Assembly (NCBI GenBank): GCA_964542985.1
Contig: CAZIWH010000086.1
Location: 1-5,603, forward strand
Length of the DNA stretch: 5,603 nucleotides
Direction: 5' to 3'
Origin: QNYQ01 sp964542985
Lineage (GTDB): Archaea > Thermoproteota > Thermoprotei_A > Sulfolobales > Pyrodictiaceae
Shown here piece by piece: positions 1-5,603 of the stretch. Position 1 is the stretch's first letter. Each line of letters starts with the position of its first letter. The position numbers were made by a program, and so were the translations under genes. The notes below the pieces were generated by a model. It saw nothing but the letters and a program-made list of their open reading frames with translations. It did no database searches and was not told the origin of the DNA.

Positions 1-2
1 TC

Positions 3-1358
3 CGCGCCGCCGGCCGCTGCGGACTCGGCGCCGTGATGGGCTCGATGAACCTGAAGGCTGTAGCCGTCTGGGGCTCCAGGGTGCCCGCGAGGGCGCGGCC
101 GGAGGAGTGGAGGAAGGCATACCTCCGCATCTACGAGAGGCACCGCAGCGACCCCCCGACCAGGGCCTGGGCGAGGTACGGCACCAACGACGGGGTCTCG
201 GTCTGCAGCAGGCTCAGCATGTGCCCCGCAAGGCACTGGCAGAGGCCCTGGCTCCCCGAGGAGGAGGCCAGGAAGCTGAGCGGCGACGAGGTCCTCGCCA
301 GGCAGGCGCCGCGGAGCGTCTACAAGATGTACGCGGGCTTCCTCTGGGGCTGGGGCTGCCCGGTCAAGTGCAGCAAGCTCGCCTCCCCCAAGAAGAGGGG
401 CCTGGAGCACGTGGTGGTGAAGCCCGAGTACGAGAACCTCGCAATGCTCGGCCTAAGCCCATACGTGCTCGACCCCGACGAGGTGCTGCTGACCCAGAAG
501 CTCGTCAACGACCTGGGGATGGACAGTATAAGCTTCGGCGAGACCGTCGGCTGGCTGATGGAGCTCTACGAGAAGGGGCTCATAGGGATGGAGGAGCTCC
601 ACGGCCTCACAAGGGAGCCGCGCTTCGGCGACCCGGAGGCGGTGAGGGAGCTGGCGAAGCTCGTAGCATACCGGAAGGGTATAGGCGCGGTCCTAGCCGA
701 GGGCGTCGAGAAGGCTGCGAGGCTGCTGGGCAGGGGCGAGGAGCTGGGAGTCCACGTGAAGGGGCTGGAGGCGGCGGCCTGGGACCCGAGGGGGAGGAGG
801 GGACTGGTGGTGAGCTACGCCACCGCGGACGTTGGAGCCAGCCACCTCCGCGGCTGGCCACGGCCCCACCAGCCGCCGAGCGAGGGCCCCGCGGCGGAGA
901 CGGTTGAGAGCATGATAGAGGACAGGGACTGGAAGGCCCTCCTCGACAGCATGGGGCTGTGCAGCTTCACCCCGTACAGGGCGGAGGAGGTGCAGGAGAT
1001 ATACACAGCGGTGACCGGGGACGAGAGGCCCCTGGAGGAGCTGATGCTGGTGGGCTGGAGGACGGAGGCCCTGGCGAGGATACACGCAGCCCTCTCCGGC
1101 AGGGTCCCAGAGCACGACACAGCGCCCAAGAGGTGGATGGAGCCCATACCAGAGGGCCCCCTGAAGGGTGTGAAGGCCGCGCTGAGCTGGGAGGACCTGC
1201 GGGAGGCGATACTCGAGTTCTACCGGAGACGCGGCTACCACCCGAGGACCGGCGTGCCGCTCCCCGAGACCCTCCGGCGCCTAGGCCTGGACTGGGCTGT
1301 GGAGGACGCGGAGAAGGCTATAATGGAGGCTGAGAGGCGCCTTGAGCCAGGAGCTTGA
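3..1358 (+). CDS. Aldehyde:ferredoxin oxidoreductase (AOR) family tungstopterin enzyme, 5'-truncated
   Basis: The reading frame is open from the left edge; about 451 residues are visible, against roughly 600-620 for the family, so about 150 N-terminal residues are missing. Known members oxidise aldehydes to carboxylic acids in the cytoplasm and pass electrons to ferredoxin, using a tungsten bis-pterin and one [4Fe-4S] cluster. Family landmarks visible in order: AGRCGLGAVMGS then NLKA (about 9-59), RYGT (175-186), a CPVKC cluster motif (357-371), KPEYENLAMLG (420-452), NDLGMDSIS (507-533), VKGLEAAAWDPRG (about 756-794), YATADVGASHLRG (816-854) and DSMGLC (945-962), which carries the distal cluster cysteine. 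The family cluster motif is C-x2-C-x3-C, but here the first position is Gly (348-350). The substrate cannot be assigned. The stop overlaps the next gene by 17 bases. The AOR family call is firm; the isozyme is not. Confidence 0.93.
   Translation, partial: RAAGRCGLGAVMGSMNLKAVAVWGSRVPARARPEEWRKAYLRIYERHRSDPPTRAWARYGTNDGVSVCSRLSMCPARHWQRPWLPEEEARKLSGDEVLARQAPRSVYKMYAGFLWGWGCPVKCSKLASPKKRGLEHVVVKPEYENLAMLGLSPYVLDPDEVLLTQKLVNDLGMDSISFGETVGWLMELYEKGLIGMEELHGLTREPRFGDPEAVRELAKLVAYRKGIGAVLAEGVEKAARLLGRGEELGVHVKGLEAAAWDPRGRRGLVVSYATADVGASHLRGWPRPHQPPSEGPAAETVESMIEDRDWKALLDSMGLCSFTPYRAEEVQEIYTAVTGDERPLEELMLVGWRTEALARIHAALSGRVPEHDTAPKRWMEPIPEGPLKGVKAALSWEDLREAILEFYRRRGYHPRTGVPLPETLRRLGLDWAVEDAEKAIMEAERRLEPGA
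1332..1337 (+). promoter_or_regulatory. Ribosome binding site for the overlapping 108-aa gene
   Basis: GAGAGG lies inside the AOR 3' end, four bases before the TTG at 1342. A GGAGG at 1325-1329 is a second, more distant candidate. An in-frame TAA at 1321-1323 and the absence of ATG or GTG in between leave TTG 1342 as the only good start. Confidence 0.5.
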
Positions 1359-1668
1359 GCGCCTGGAGCGCCTCTACCTAGACGCGAGGTATAGCTGCAC
1401 CGCCCTCCAGGCAGTCGAGGCCAGGAGGCTGGGGAGGGAGAAGACCAGGAGGCTCAAAGAGGCCCTGGACCAGCTCTGCCTGGAGCTGCGCTCCATACTC
1501 CGCGAGGCCGGCCGCGACCGGGTATCAACAGTCTTCCCAAGGGAGCTGCTGGCCAAGCCGAGGGGGGAGCTCCACAGCCTATGCAGGGGCTCCGCTGAGA
1601 AGCTGCTACGGGAGACGGGCAGCAAGGCCGCCAAGATGATACTCGAGGCGCTCAGGGAGCTGGAGTAG
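1342..1668 (+). CDS. Hypothetical 108-aa charged helical protein, translationally coupled to AOR
   Basis: I do not recognise this protein. It starts at TTG, the only start available downstream of an in-frame TAA at 1321-1323, and overlaps the AOR gene by 17 bases. It is rich in Leu, Glu, Arg and Lys, with few helix breakers outside residues 57-75, and reads as two helical segments (about 1-56 and 76-108) joined by a short loop containing FPRELL and KPRG. Three cysteines are present (Cys19, Cys46, Cys81), widely spaced and not in a recognisable metal-binding motif. There is no signal peptide or membrane segment, so it should be cytoplasmic. The overlap implies co-expression with the oxidoreductase. 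A role as a small partner or maturation helper is inference from position only. The codon style (CTC/CTG, GAG, AGG) matches the AOR gene. Confidence 0.75.
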   Translation: MSQELERLERLYLDARYSCTALQAVEARRLGREKTRRLKEALDQLCLELRSILREAGRDRVSTVFPRELLAKPRGELHSLCRGSAEKLLRETGSKAAKMILEALRELE

Positions 1669-1733
1669 GGGAGAGGAGAGTGTAGCCGGTTGGGGGAACA
1701 GGTGAGAGGCGAGGCTAACCATATAGAGGACGG
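1669..1733 (+). other. Intergenic gap before the acylase gene
   Basis: This 65-base spacer contains a GGTGAGAGG purine-rich stretch (about 1701-1710) and a short A/T patch, CATATAG (1720-1726), the only TATA-like sequence near this gene. If CATATAG were a TATA box, transcription would begin near 1749, downstream of the chosen GTG start. It would then favour the in-frame GTG at 1755 or TTG at 1767. No terminator-like hairpin or T-run was seen, so read-through from the AOR genes is possible. Confidence 0.35.
1726..1730 (+). promoter_or_regulatory. Possible ribosome binding site for the acylase gene
   Basis: GAGGA ends three bases before the GTG at 1734. The spacing is short for a Shine-Dalgarno site, so support for this start is modest. 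GTG 1755 and TTG 1767 have no better site upstream. Confidence 0.35.
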
Positions 1734-4451
1734 GTGCCCCCGGCGCCGCCGGCGGTGGCCCCGGGGTTGGGCAGAGCCGCCAAGCTCCTGGGCATCCTCC
1801 TGTTAGCCGCTCCCCTGGCAGTGCTCCTCCTAGCAGCCAAGGCGGGGCTCGCGCCCGCCCTCGGCTTCCTCGGCGACCCCGTCCGGGGCCTCTGGTTCTA
1901 CTCCACACAGGACCCGAGGCCCTCGGGGACGCTGACCCTCCCCGGGCTAGAGGCCCCCGTCAGGGTGGTCTACGACCAGTACGGGGTCCCCCACATCTAC
2001 GCCCAGAACGAGCACGACCTCTACCTGGCCTTCGGCTACGTCCAGGCATGCGACAGGCTCTGGCAGATGGACCTATTGAGGAGGATAACCGAGGGCAGGC
2101 TCGCCGAGCTAGTCGGGGAGCCCGGGCTGGAGAGCGACAGGCTGATGTGGAGCCTTGGGATGCCCAGGGTGGTTGACGAGAGCCTCAAGGCTATAGAGGA
2201 GCTCGCAGCCAACGGCGACAACGCGGCCGCAGCCACACTAGAAGCCCTCAAAGCCTACGCCGAGGGCGTGAACAGGTGCATCGAGAGCCTCCGCGGCCGG
2301 GACCTCCTGCCCCCGGAGTACCGGCTCCTGGGGGTGGAGCCGGAGCCCTGGACGCCAAGGGACAGCATAGCGGTCGCGAAGCTGATAGACTACGTTCTAG
2401 CCTTCAAGGACACGGACATCTACTGGGGCCTCCTAGCAGGCGCCAACGGCGGCTGGGTCCTCGGCCTCTACGCCGACTACATAAGATGGCTCAACGAGAC
2501 CGGGCGGAGCATACTCGACAACCCCGGGGAGGCCTTCAGGCTATCGAACAGGCTCCCGGAAGGGTGGGCGACCAGGCTCCCCCTGGCAGAGCCCCGCGAC
2601 GCGGTGAAGCTCAACTACACCGTCAGCCTCGAGGCCCTCTACAGGGCGTTAACCAGCGGAGGCCCCAGGGGCCTGAAGCTAGAGCCGGTGAAGGGCCTCC
2701 TGGAGCCGGTTGAGCGCGTCGCCCCCTGGCTCCGGGGGATAGGCTTCTCGAACAACTGGGCCGTCACTCCAAGGCTCTCGGTTGAGGATACCGCGCTACT
2801 GGCCAACGACCCCCACCTCGAGCTAACAGCGCCGCCCATCTGGTACCTCGTCCACCTCAGCTCCGCTGACGGGGTGAACGTCTATGGCGCAGCCTTCCCG
2901 GGGGTCCCCTTCGTCATAATAGGGAGGACCCGGGGGCTAGCCTTCGGCTACACCAACAGCTTCATAGACGTCACTGACTTCTACTACTACCGGTGGAGCG
3001 GCGGGAGGTACTACTACCAGGGCAGGCTGCTGGAGCCCGAGAAGGAGACCGTCGAGCTGCGCGTAAACAGGCCCGGCAGGGGCTACACCGTCTACAGGTT
3101 CACTGTGTACCGCACAGTCCACGGCCCCCTGATAACAGTGCACGCGGGCAGCCACAACGTGACGGTGGCGGTGAAGTCAACGGTCCTCGTGCCAGAGCCG
3201 ATAGCCGTGTGGGCGTACCTCATGAACCACGCCGAGACCGTCTGGGACGCGCTCGAGGCGCAGCGCTACTTCTACAGCCCCATCCAGAACATGGTAGCAG
3301 TTGACACGCAGGGCCACGTGCTCTACAGCCCAAGCGGCCTAGTCCCAGTCCGCTCCAGGACCCCACTGGTGGAGGCCGTGACCAGCCACGGGCGGCTATT
3401 ACTGGTCAACACCGGGTTCCTACCCTTCAACGGGAGCCGGGGGGAGGGCGAGTGGATAGGCTACCTCCCCTTCAACAGGGTGCCCCACGTCCTCGACCCC
3501 GCTAGGGGCTGGGTGGCGACAGCGAACAACCTCATCTCGGCAGAGTTCACCCCAATCGGTAGGGGGCCCTACCTCCAGTGGGACTTCCTCGACAGCTACC
3601 GGTGGCTCCGGATAGCCTCCCTCCTCGAGACCCTCTCCCAGGACGGCGTCGACCTAGACGATATGAGGCGCATACAGCTAGACGTGGCCAGCGAGGCGGC
3701 CGCCAGGATACTCCCCCTAGTCGAGGCGCTATCGCAGGAAACGGCGGGCGGCAGGGAGCTAGAGCTGCTCTCAAAGCTGAACGGCTGGGACCACCAGATG
3801 CTCCGAACCAGGGCCGAGCCCAGCATAGCCTTCGAGATCCTCCGCCGCCTCCTCTGGGCATCCTGGCGGGAGGCCGCCGCCAGGGCAGGGCTAGACCCCC
3901 TGGACCCGAGGGTTGCAGGGTACATCACAAGGCTAGAGCTCGTAGAGTACGCCCTCCGCGAGGCACTGCGGGGAGACACGTTCTACATCGAGAAGATGAG
4001 CGGGATGAAGCCCCCCGAAGTTGTATCCGAGGCCCTCACAGCAGCCCTCAGGGACCTCGAAGACTTCTACAAGACCGGCAACATAGACCAGTGGCGGTGG
4101 GGGCGGGCCCACAGGCTGCTAGTAAAGCACCCCATGGGCTCAAAGCTCCCCTGGCTCAACCTGGGCCCCTACGAGGTAGACGGCGGCCCCTACACGGTAA
4201 ACGTGGCACCCATCAGCAAGCTAGGCGACATGGTCACAGTGGGCCCGAGCCTCCGCCTCATAGCCGCGGCCAAAGCCCCAGCCGACAGGGCGGCCCTCGT
4301 CTCCCTCCCCGGCGGCGAGAGCGGCGTCTTCCTCAGCCCCCACTACGGAGACCTACTCCAGCTATGGCTGCTAGGCCGCTACATCGACGCAGACATGACC
4401 GCGAACCCCCAGGGCGTGGAGCAAACCGCAACCCTCACCCCAGCAGGCTAG
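1734..4451 (+). CDS. Penicillin acylase / acyl-homoserine-lactone acylase family Ntn hydrolase (peptidase S45-like)
   Basis: Members hydrolyse amide bonds in N-acyl compounds (penicillins, acyl-homoserine lactones, related amides) and mature by cutting themselves so that a serine becomes the beta-chain N-terminus. A hydrophobic segment at about residues 18-35, after Arg14 and Lys17, looks like a membrane anchor or signal. Family motifs follow: YDQYGVPHIYA (80-90), GYVQACDRLWQMD (101-113), then GFSNNWAV. Cleavage is expected before Ser339 (codon 2748-2750), giving a beta chain of 567 residues, close to the roughly 557 of E. coli penicillin G acylase. NDPHL places His at beta position 23, as in homoserine-lactone and cephalosporin acylases. 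ATANNL holds the probable oxyanion asparagine (Asn598 or Asn599). WRWGRAH and SLPGGESGVFLSPHYGD are the usual C-terminal motifs. Several N-X-S/T sequons fit an extracellular protein. The substrate is unknown. The GTG start is a choice; GTG 1755 or TTG 1767 would also keep the anchor. Confidence 0.94.
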   Translation: MPPAPPAVAPGLGRAAKLLGILLLAAPLAVLLLAAKAGLAPALGFLGDPVRGLWFYSTQDPRPSGTLTLPGLEAPVRVVYDQYGVPHIYAQNEHDLYLAFGYVQACDRLWQMDLLRRITEGRLAELVGEPGLESDRLMWSLGMPRVVDESLKAIEELAANGDNAAAATLEALKAYAEGVNRCIESLRGRDLLPPEYRLLGVEPEPWTPRDSIAVAKLIDYVLAFKDTDIYWGLLAGANGGWVLGLYADYIRWLNETGRSILDNPGEAFRLSNRLPEGWATRLPLAEPRDAVKLNYTVSLEALYRALTSGGPRGLKLEPVKGLLEPVERVAPWLRGIGFSNNWAVTPRLSVEDTALLANDPHLELTAPPIWYLVHLSSADGVNVYGAAFPGVPFVIIGRTRGLAFGYTNSFIDVTDFYYYRWSGGRYYYQGRLLEPEKETVELRVNRPGRGYTVYRFTVYRTVHGPLITVHAGSHNVTVAVKSTVLVPEPIAVWAYLMNHAETVWDALEAQRYFYSPIQNMVAVDTQGHVLYSPSGLVPVRSRTPLVEAVTSHGRLLLVNTGFLPFNGSRGEGEWIGYLPFNRVPHVLDPARGWVATANNLISAEFTPIGRGPYLQWDFLDSYRWLRIASLLETLSQDGVDLDDMRRIQLDVASEAAARILPLVEALSQETAGGRELELLSKLNGWDHQMLRTRAEPSIAFEILRRLLWASWREAAARAGLDPLDPRVAGYITRLELVEYALREALRGDTFYIEKMSGMKPPEVVSEALTAALRDLEDFYKTGNIDQWRWGRAHRLLVKHPMGSKLPWLNLGPYEVDGGPYTVNVAPISKLGDMVTVGPSLRLIAAAKAPADRAALVSLPGGESGVFLSPHYGDLLQLWLLGRYIDADMTANPQGVEQTATLTPAG

Positions 4452-4452
4452 A

Positions 4453-4462
4453 GGAGAGGTGA
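4453..4462 (+). promoter_or_regulatory. Strong ribosome binding site for the 113-aa membrane protein
   Basis: GGAGAGGTGA starts just after the acylase stop (TAG 4449-4451). Its GAGGTGA core (4456-4462) ends nine bases before the ATG at 4472. It is the clearest Shine-Dalgarno match in the window, it fixes this start codon, and it suits translation from an acylase-containing transcript. Confidence 0.75.
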
Positions 4463-4471
4463 GAAGCCGGG

Positions 4472-4813
4472 ATGGGCGCAGCGGCAAGGATCATCGGGCT
4501 CTCCCTCCTCTGGGGCCTCATCTACTCCGCGCTACTAGCACTACCCATCCCCAGAACCATAGACTGGCTACTAGCCCCCTGGACGGCCGGCCTAATAGTA
4601 GGCCTAATCTCCTCGAACATGCTCGAAGCAGTAACCGCACCCATAGCCGGCGGGATAGGCTGGAACCTCCTCTACCTCGCCGCCGCAATGGAAGCCGGCA
4701 GGCTACCAAGCATAGCAGCAAAAATGGGCGTAATCGCCTACCTACCCCTCATAGCAGCGCCGCTAGCAGCACTCGCAGCCTCCACCGGCGCAAGACTCCT
4801 GAAGGAAGGCTAG
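4472..4813 (+). CDS. Small multi-pass membrane protein, function unknown
   Basis: I do not recognise the family. The 113-aa product is strongly hydrophobic, with three clear membrane helices at about residues 7-26, 33-50 and 86-106. A fourth, more broken segment lies at about 56-72, with Glu52 before it and Glu74/Arg77 after it. Gly, Ala, Leu and Ile dominate, there are no cysteines, and the C-terminus (ARLLKEG) is charged and short. The ATG start is set by a GAGGTGA site nine bases upstream. It begins 20 bases after the acylase stop on the same strand, with no promoter or terminator between, so the two genes are probably one operon. The protein might anchor, export or assist the acylase, or move its substrate or product; this is inference from position. 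Codon use is A-ending: 10 of 22 leucines are CTA, and GCA and GAA are favoured, unlike the left-hand genes. Confidence 0.82.
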   Translation: MGAAARIIGLSLLWGLIYSALLALPIPRTIDWLLAPWTAGLIVGLISSNMLEAVTAPIAGGIGWNLLYLAAAMEAGRLPSIAAKMGVIAYLPLIAAPLAALAASTGARLLKEG

Positions 4814-4821
4814 CCAGGCAC

Positions 4822-4831
4822 CCGTCGACGG
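4822..4831. repeat. Perfect 10-bp palindrome CCGTCGACGG
   Basis: The sequence equals its own reverse complement. It lies 9 bases after the membrane protein stop and 24 bp, centre to centre, from a second 10-bp palindrome. With no loop it is a poor RNA terminator; a dimeric regulator site is possible, but so is chance in G+C-rich DNA. Confidence 0.4.
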
Positions 4832-4845
4832 ATGAGAGGAGGGAC

Positions 4846-4855
4846 AGCGGCCGCT
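4846..4855. repeat. Perfect 10-bp palindrome AGCGGCCGCT
   Basis: It is self-complementary over ten bases and shares the arrangement, but not the sequence, of the palindrome at 4822-4831. It directly precedes the only A/T-containing patch in this gap (TATGTA, 4855-4860). An operator function is speculative. Confidence 0.4.
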
Positions 4856-4874
4856 ATGTAGATGAGGATTGAGC

Positions 4875-4895
4875 CCTCTCCCCCCAGGGAGGAGG
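4875..4895 (+). other. Potential RNA hairpin covering a GGAGG tract
   Basis: CCTC (4875-4878) can pair with GAGG (4892-4895), and TCCC (4879-4882) with GGGA (4887-4890). This leaves G4891 bulged and a four-base loop (4883-4886). The stem is all G-C except two T-A pairs. It would mask a ribosome-binding-like GGAGGTG (4891-4897), but no start codon lies at normal distance after that tract, so a regulatory role is unproven. Confidence 0.3.
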
Positions 4896-4926
4896 TGCGA
4901 GAAACCAGGCGCAGCGGTGGCCGTGT

Positions 4927-4933
4927 GGAGGGG
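4927..4933 (+). promoter_or_regulatory. Ribosome binding site for the substrate-binding protein gene
   Basis: GGAGGGG ends ten bases before ATG 4944. A second GGAGGG (4937-4942) is too close to that ATG to serve it. An in-frame GTG at 4935 would sit one base after this site, so ATG 4944 is preferred. Confidence 0.5.
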
Positions 4934-4943
4934 GGTGGAGGGC

Positions 4944-5603
4944 ATGGCGTCGAAAACCTTGTACCTCGCTGTGGGCATCGTGGTCCTCGCCGCCCTGGTT
5001 GTGGGGGCGTACCTCCTCTACGGCGGCGGGGGCGCCGGGGTTTCGGCGACCACTGCGCCTACAGCCTCTACGGCCTCTCCTGCTGCGACGTCGACAGCCT
5101 CGACCCCGTATACGGGTACCACCGCTGGGGGAGGGGCTGCTGCTACGGGCAAGCCGGCTAGGATAACGGTGTACGTCTACGAGGACTTCATGGCGTGGGG
5201 CGAGGATCCTAAGCTGTTTGATAAGCTTGTGAAGCGGTTCGAGGAGGAGACCGGGATAAAGGTTGATGTTGTCAAGTTTGATGGTGCTGCTGCTATGGTG
5301 AGCAAGGTTATCGCTGAGGCTAAGGCTGGGAAGCCCACCGCCGACGTCGTCATCGGTGTTGATAGCATCTCTGTCCAGAGGCTGAAGAAGCAGGGGCTGC
5401 TGGAGTGCTACCTATCCCCCAAGGCGGATCCCGCGCTCGCGAAGGACCTCGACCCTGACGGGTGTGTGACGCCCATAGATTATGGTGTTATAGCGCTGGT
5501 CTATGACCCGGCTAGGCTGAGCAAGGAGCAGCTCTCGATGATAAAGGATGGGGTGACCCTTGATGAGCTTGTGAAGCTTGCCCCTATCCTGATAGTTGAG
5601 GAT
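4944..5603 (+). CDS. Thiamine-type ABC transporter substrate-binding protein, 3'-truncated
   Basis: Substrate-binding proteins of this kind capture thiamine, its phosphates or a related ligand outside the cell and deliver it to an ABC permease. The frame stays open to the right edge, giving 220 residues of an expected roughly 350-400. Residues 6-26 are a hydrophobic anchor after Lys4. No lipobox cysteine follows, and residues 33-70 form a Thr/Ser/Ala/Gly-rich stalk typical of archaeal surface binding proteins. The folded domain opens with ITVYVYEDF (73-81) and FEEETGIKV (98-106). ADVVIGVDS (132-140), GLLECYLSP (150-158) and TPIDYGVIALVYD (175-187) resemble the TbpA/ThiB family (ADVVLGLD and the DYG-x4-VYD motif). 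Cys154 and Cys173, the only cysteines seen, could form a disulfide. ATG 4944 is preferred over in-frame GTGs at 4917, 4923 and 4935 because the anchor follows directly. Later codons favour GTT, GAT and GCT. Thiamine specificity is inferred. Confidence 0.87.
   Translation, partial: MASKTLYLAVGIVVLAALVVGAYLLYGGGGAGVSATTAPTASTASPAATSTASTPYTGTTAGGGAAATGKPARITVYVYEDFMAWGEDPKLFDKLVKRFEEETGIKVDVVKFDGAAAMVSKVIAEAKAGKPTADVVIGVDSISVQRLKKQGLLECYLSPKADPALAKDLDPDGCVTPIDYGVIALVYDPARLSKEQLSMIKDGVTLDELVKLAPILIVED

Larger units (their letters stand above)
4814..4943 (+). other. Intergenic region upstream of the substrate-binding protein gene
   Basis: This 130-base gap contains two perfect 10-bp palindromes (4822-4831 and 4846-4855), a weak TATA-like TATGTA (4855-4860), a G/C-rich potential hairpin (4875-4895) and purine-rich ribosome-binding-like tracts. 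No TPP (thi-box) riboswitch core was found, despite the thiamine-type gene downstream. No tRNA-like fold or T-rich archaeal terminator was seen. The change in gene content and codon style across it suggests it separates two transcription units. Confidence 0.5.

Noticed and set aside
693..1241. 182-codon open frame on the minus strand inside the AOR gene
   Set aside because: It lies wholly opposite a well-matched AOR sequence; long antisense frames are common in G+C-rich coding DNA, and its product shows no recognisable domain.
3578..4462. 294-codon + strand frame inside the acylase gene
   Set aside because: The product is a low-complexity Arg/Pro/Gly-rich sequence typical of a shifted frame, while the acylase frame carries conserved C-terminal motifs over the same bases.
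4459..4872. 137-codon + strand frame overlapping the membrane protein
   Set aside because: Arg/Ser-rich shifted-frame composition; the competing frame at 4472 has a better ribosome binding site and clear membrane helices.
4935..4937. Alternative GTG start for the binding-protein gene (also GTG 4917 and 4923)
   Set aside because: These add residues of no signal-peptide character and sit too close to, or too far from, ribosome binding sites; ATG 4944 leads directly into the membrane anchor.
4814..4943. TPP (thi-box) riboswitch before the thiamine-type gene
   Set aside because: The conserved CUGAGA and ACCUGAU core elements are not present in the expected arrangement; the TGAGA near 4833 stands alone.
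5053..5110. Apparent short repeats of GCCTCTACG/GCCTC type
   Set aside because: They encode the Thr/Ser/Ala stalk of the binding protein; low-complexity coding accounts for them without a repeat element or CRISPR.
4862..5161. 99-codon + strand frame upstream of and inside the binding-protein gene
   Set aside because: It overlaps the anchor and stalk of the real gene in another frame and has no ribosome binding site at its ATG.

Overview
The window looks like chromosomal DNA of a hyperthermophilic crenarchaeon, most likely of the Desulfurococcales/Thermoproteota kind. By eye it is about two-thirds G+C. Arginine is mostly AGG, isoleucine mostly ATA, and several genes start at TTG or GTG with GAGG/GGTGA-type ribosome binding sites. 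The first gene encodes a tungsten enzyme family typical of such organisms. The species cannot be named from this sequence. All five supported genes are on the + strand, and no RNA gene, insertion sequence or CRISPR array was seen.

Left block (3-1668): the C-terminal three-quarters of an aldehyde:ferredoxin oxidoreductase (AOR) family tungstopterin enzyme enters from the left edge. A 108-aa charged helical protein of unknown function overlaps its 3' end by 17 bases, so the two are probably translated together. The AOR appears to lack the first of the four usual [4Fe-4S] cysteines.

Middle block (1734-4813): after a 65-base gap comes a 905-aa penicillin acylase/acyl-homoserine-lactone acylase family Ntn hydrolase. 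It has an N-terminal membrane anchor or signal, a self-cleavage Ser-Asn-Asn-Trp site at Ser339, and the expected His at beta-chain position 23. Twenty bases after its stop, behind a strong Shine-Dalgarno site, is a 113-aa multi-pass membrane protein. Spacing and matching codon style suggest a two-gene operon acting at the cell envelope.

Right block (4814-5603): a 130-base intergenic stretch holds two perfect 10-bp palindromes and a G/C hairpin. It is followed by the first 220 codons of a thiamine-type ABC transporter substrate-binding protein with a membrane anchor and a Thr/Ser/Ala-rich stalk. That gene runs off the right edge; permease and ATPase genes may follow.

No clearly new defence or mobile system is visible. 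The points most worth following are the variant AOR with its overlapping small protein, and the surface Ntn acylase paired with an unrecognised small membrane protein.
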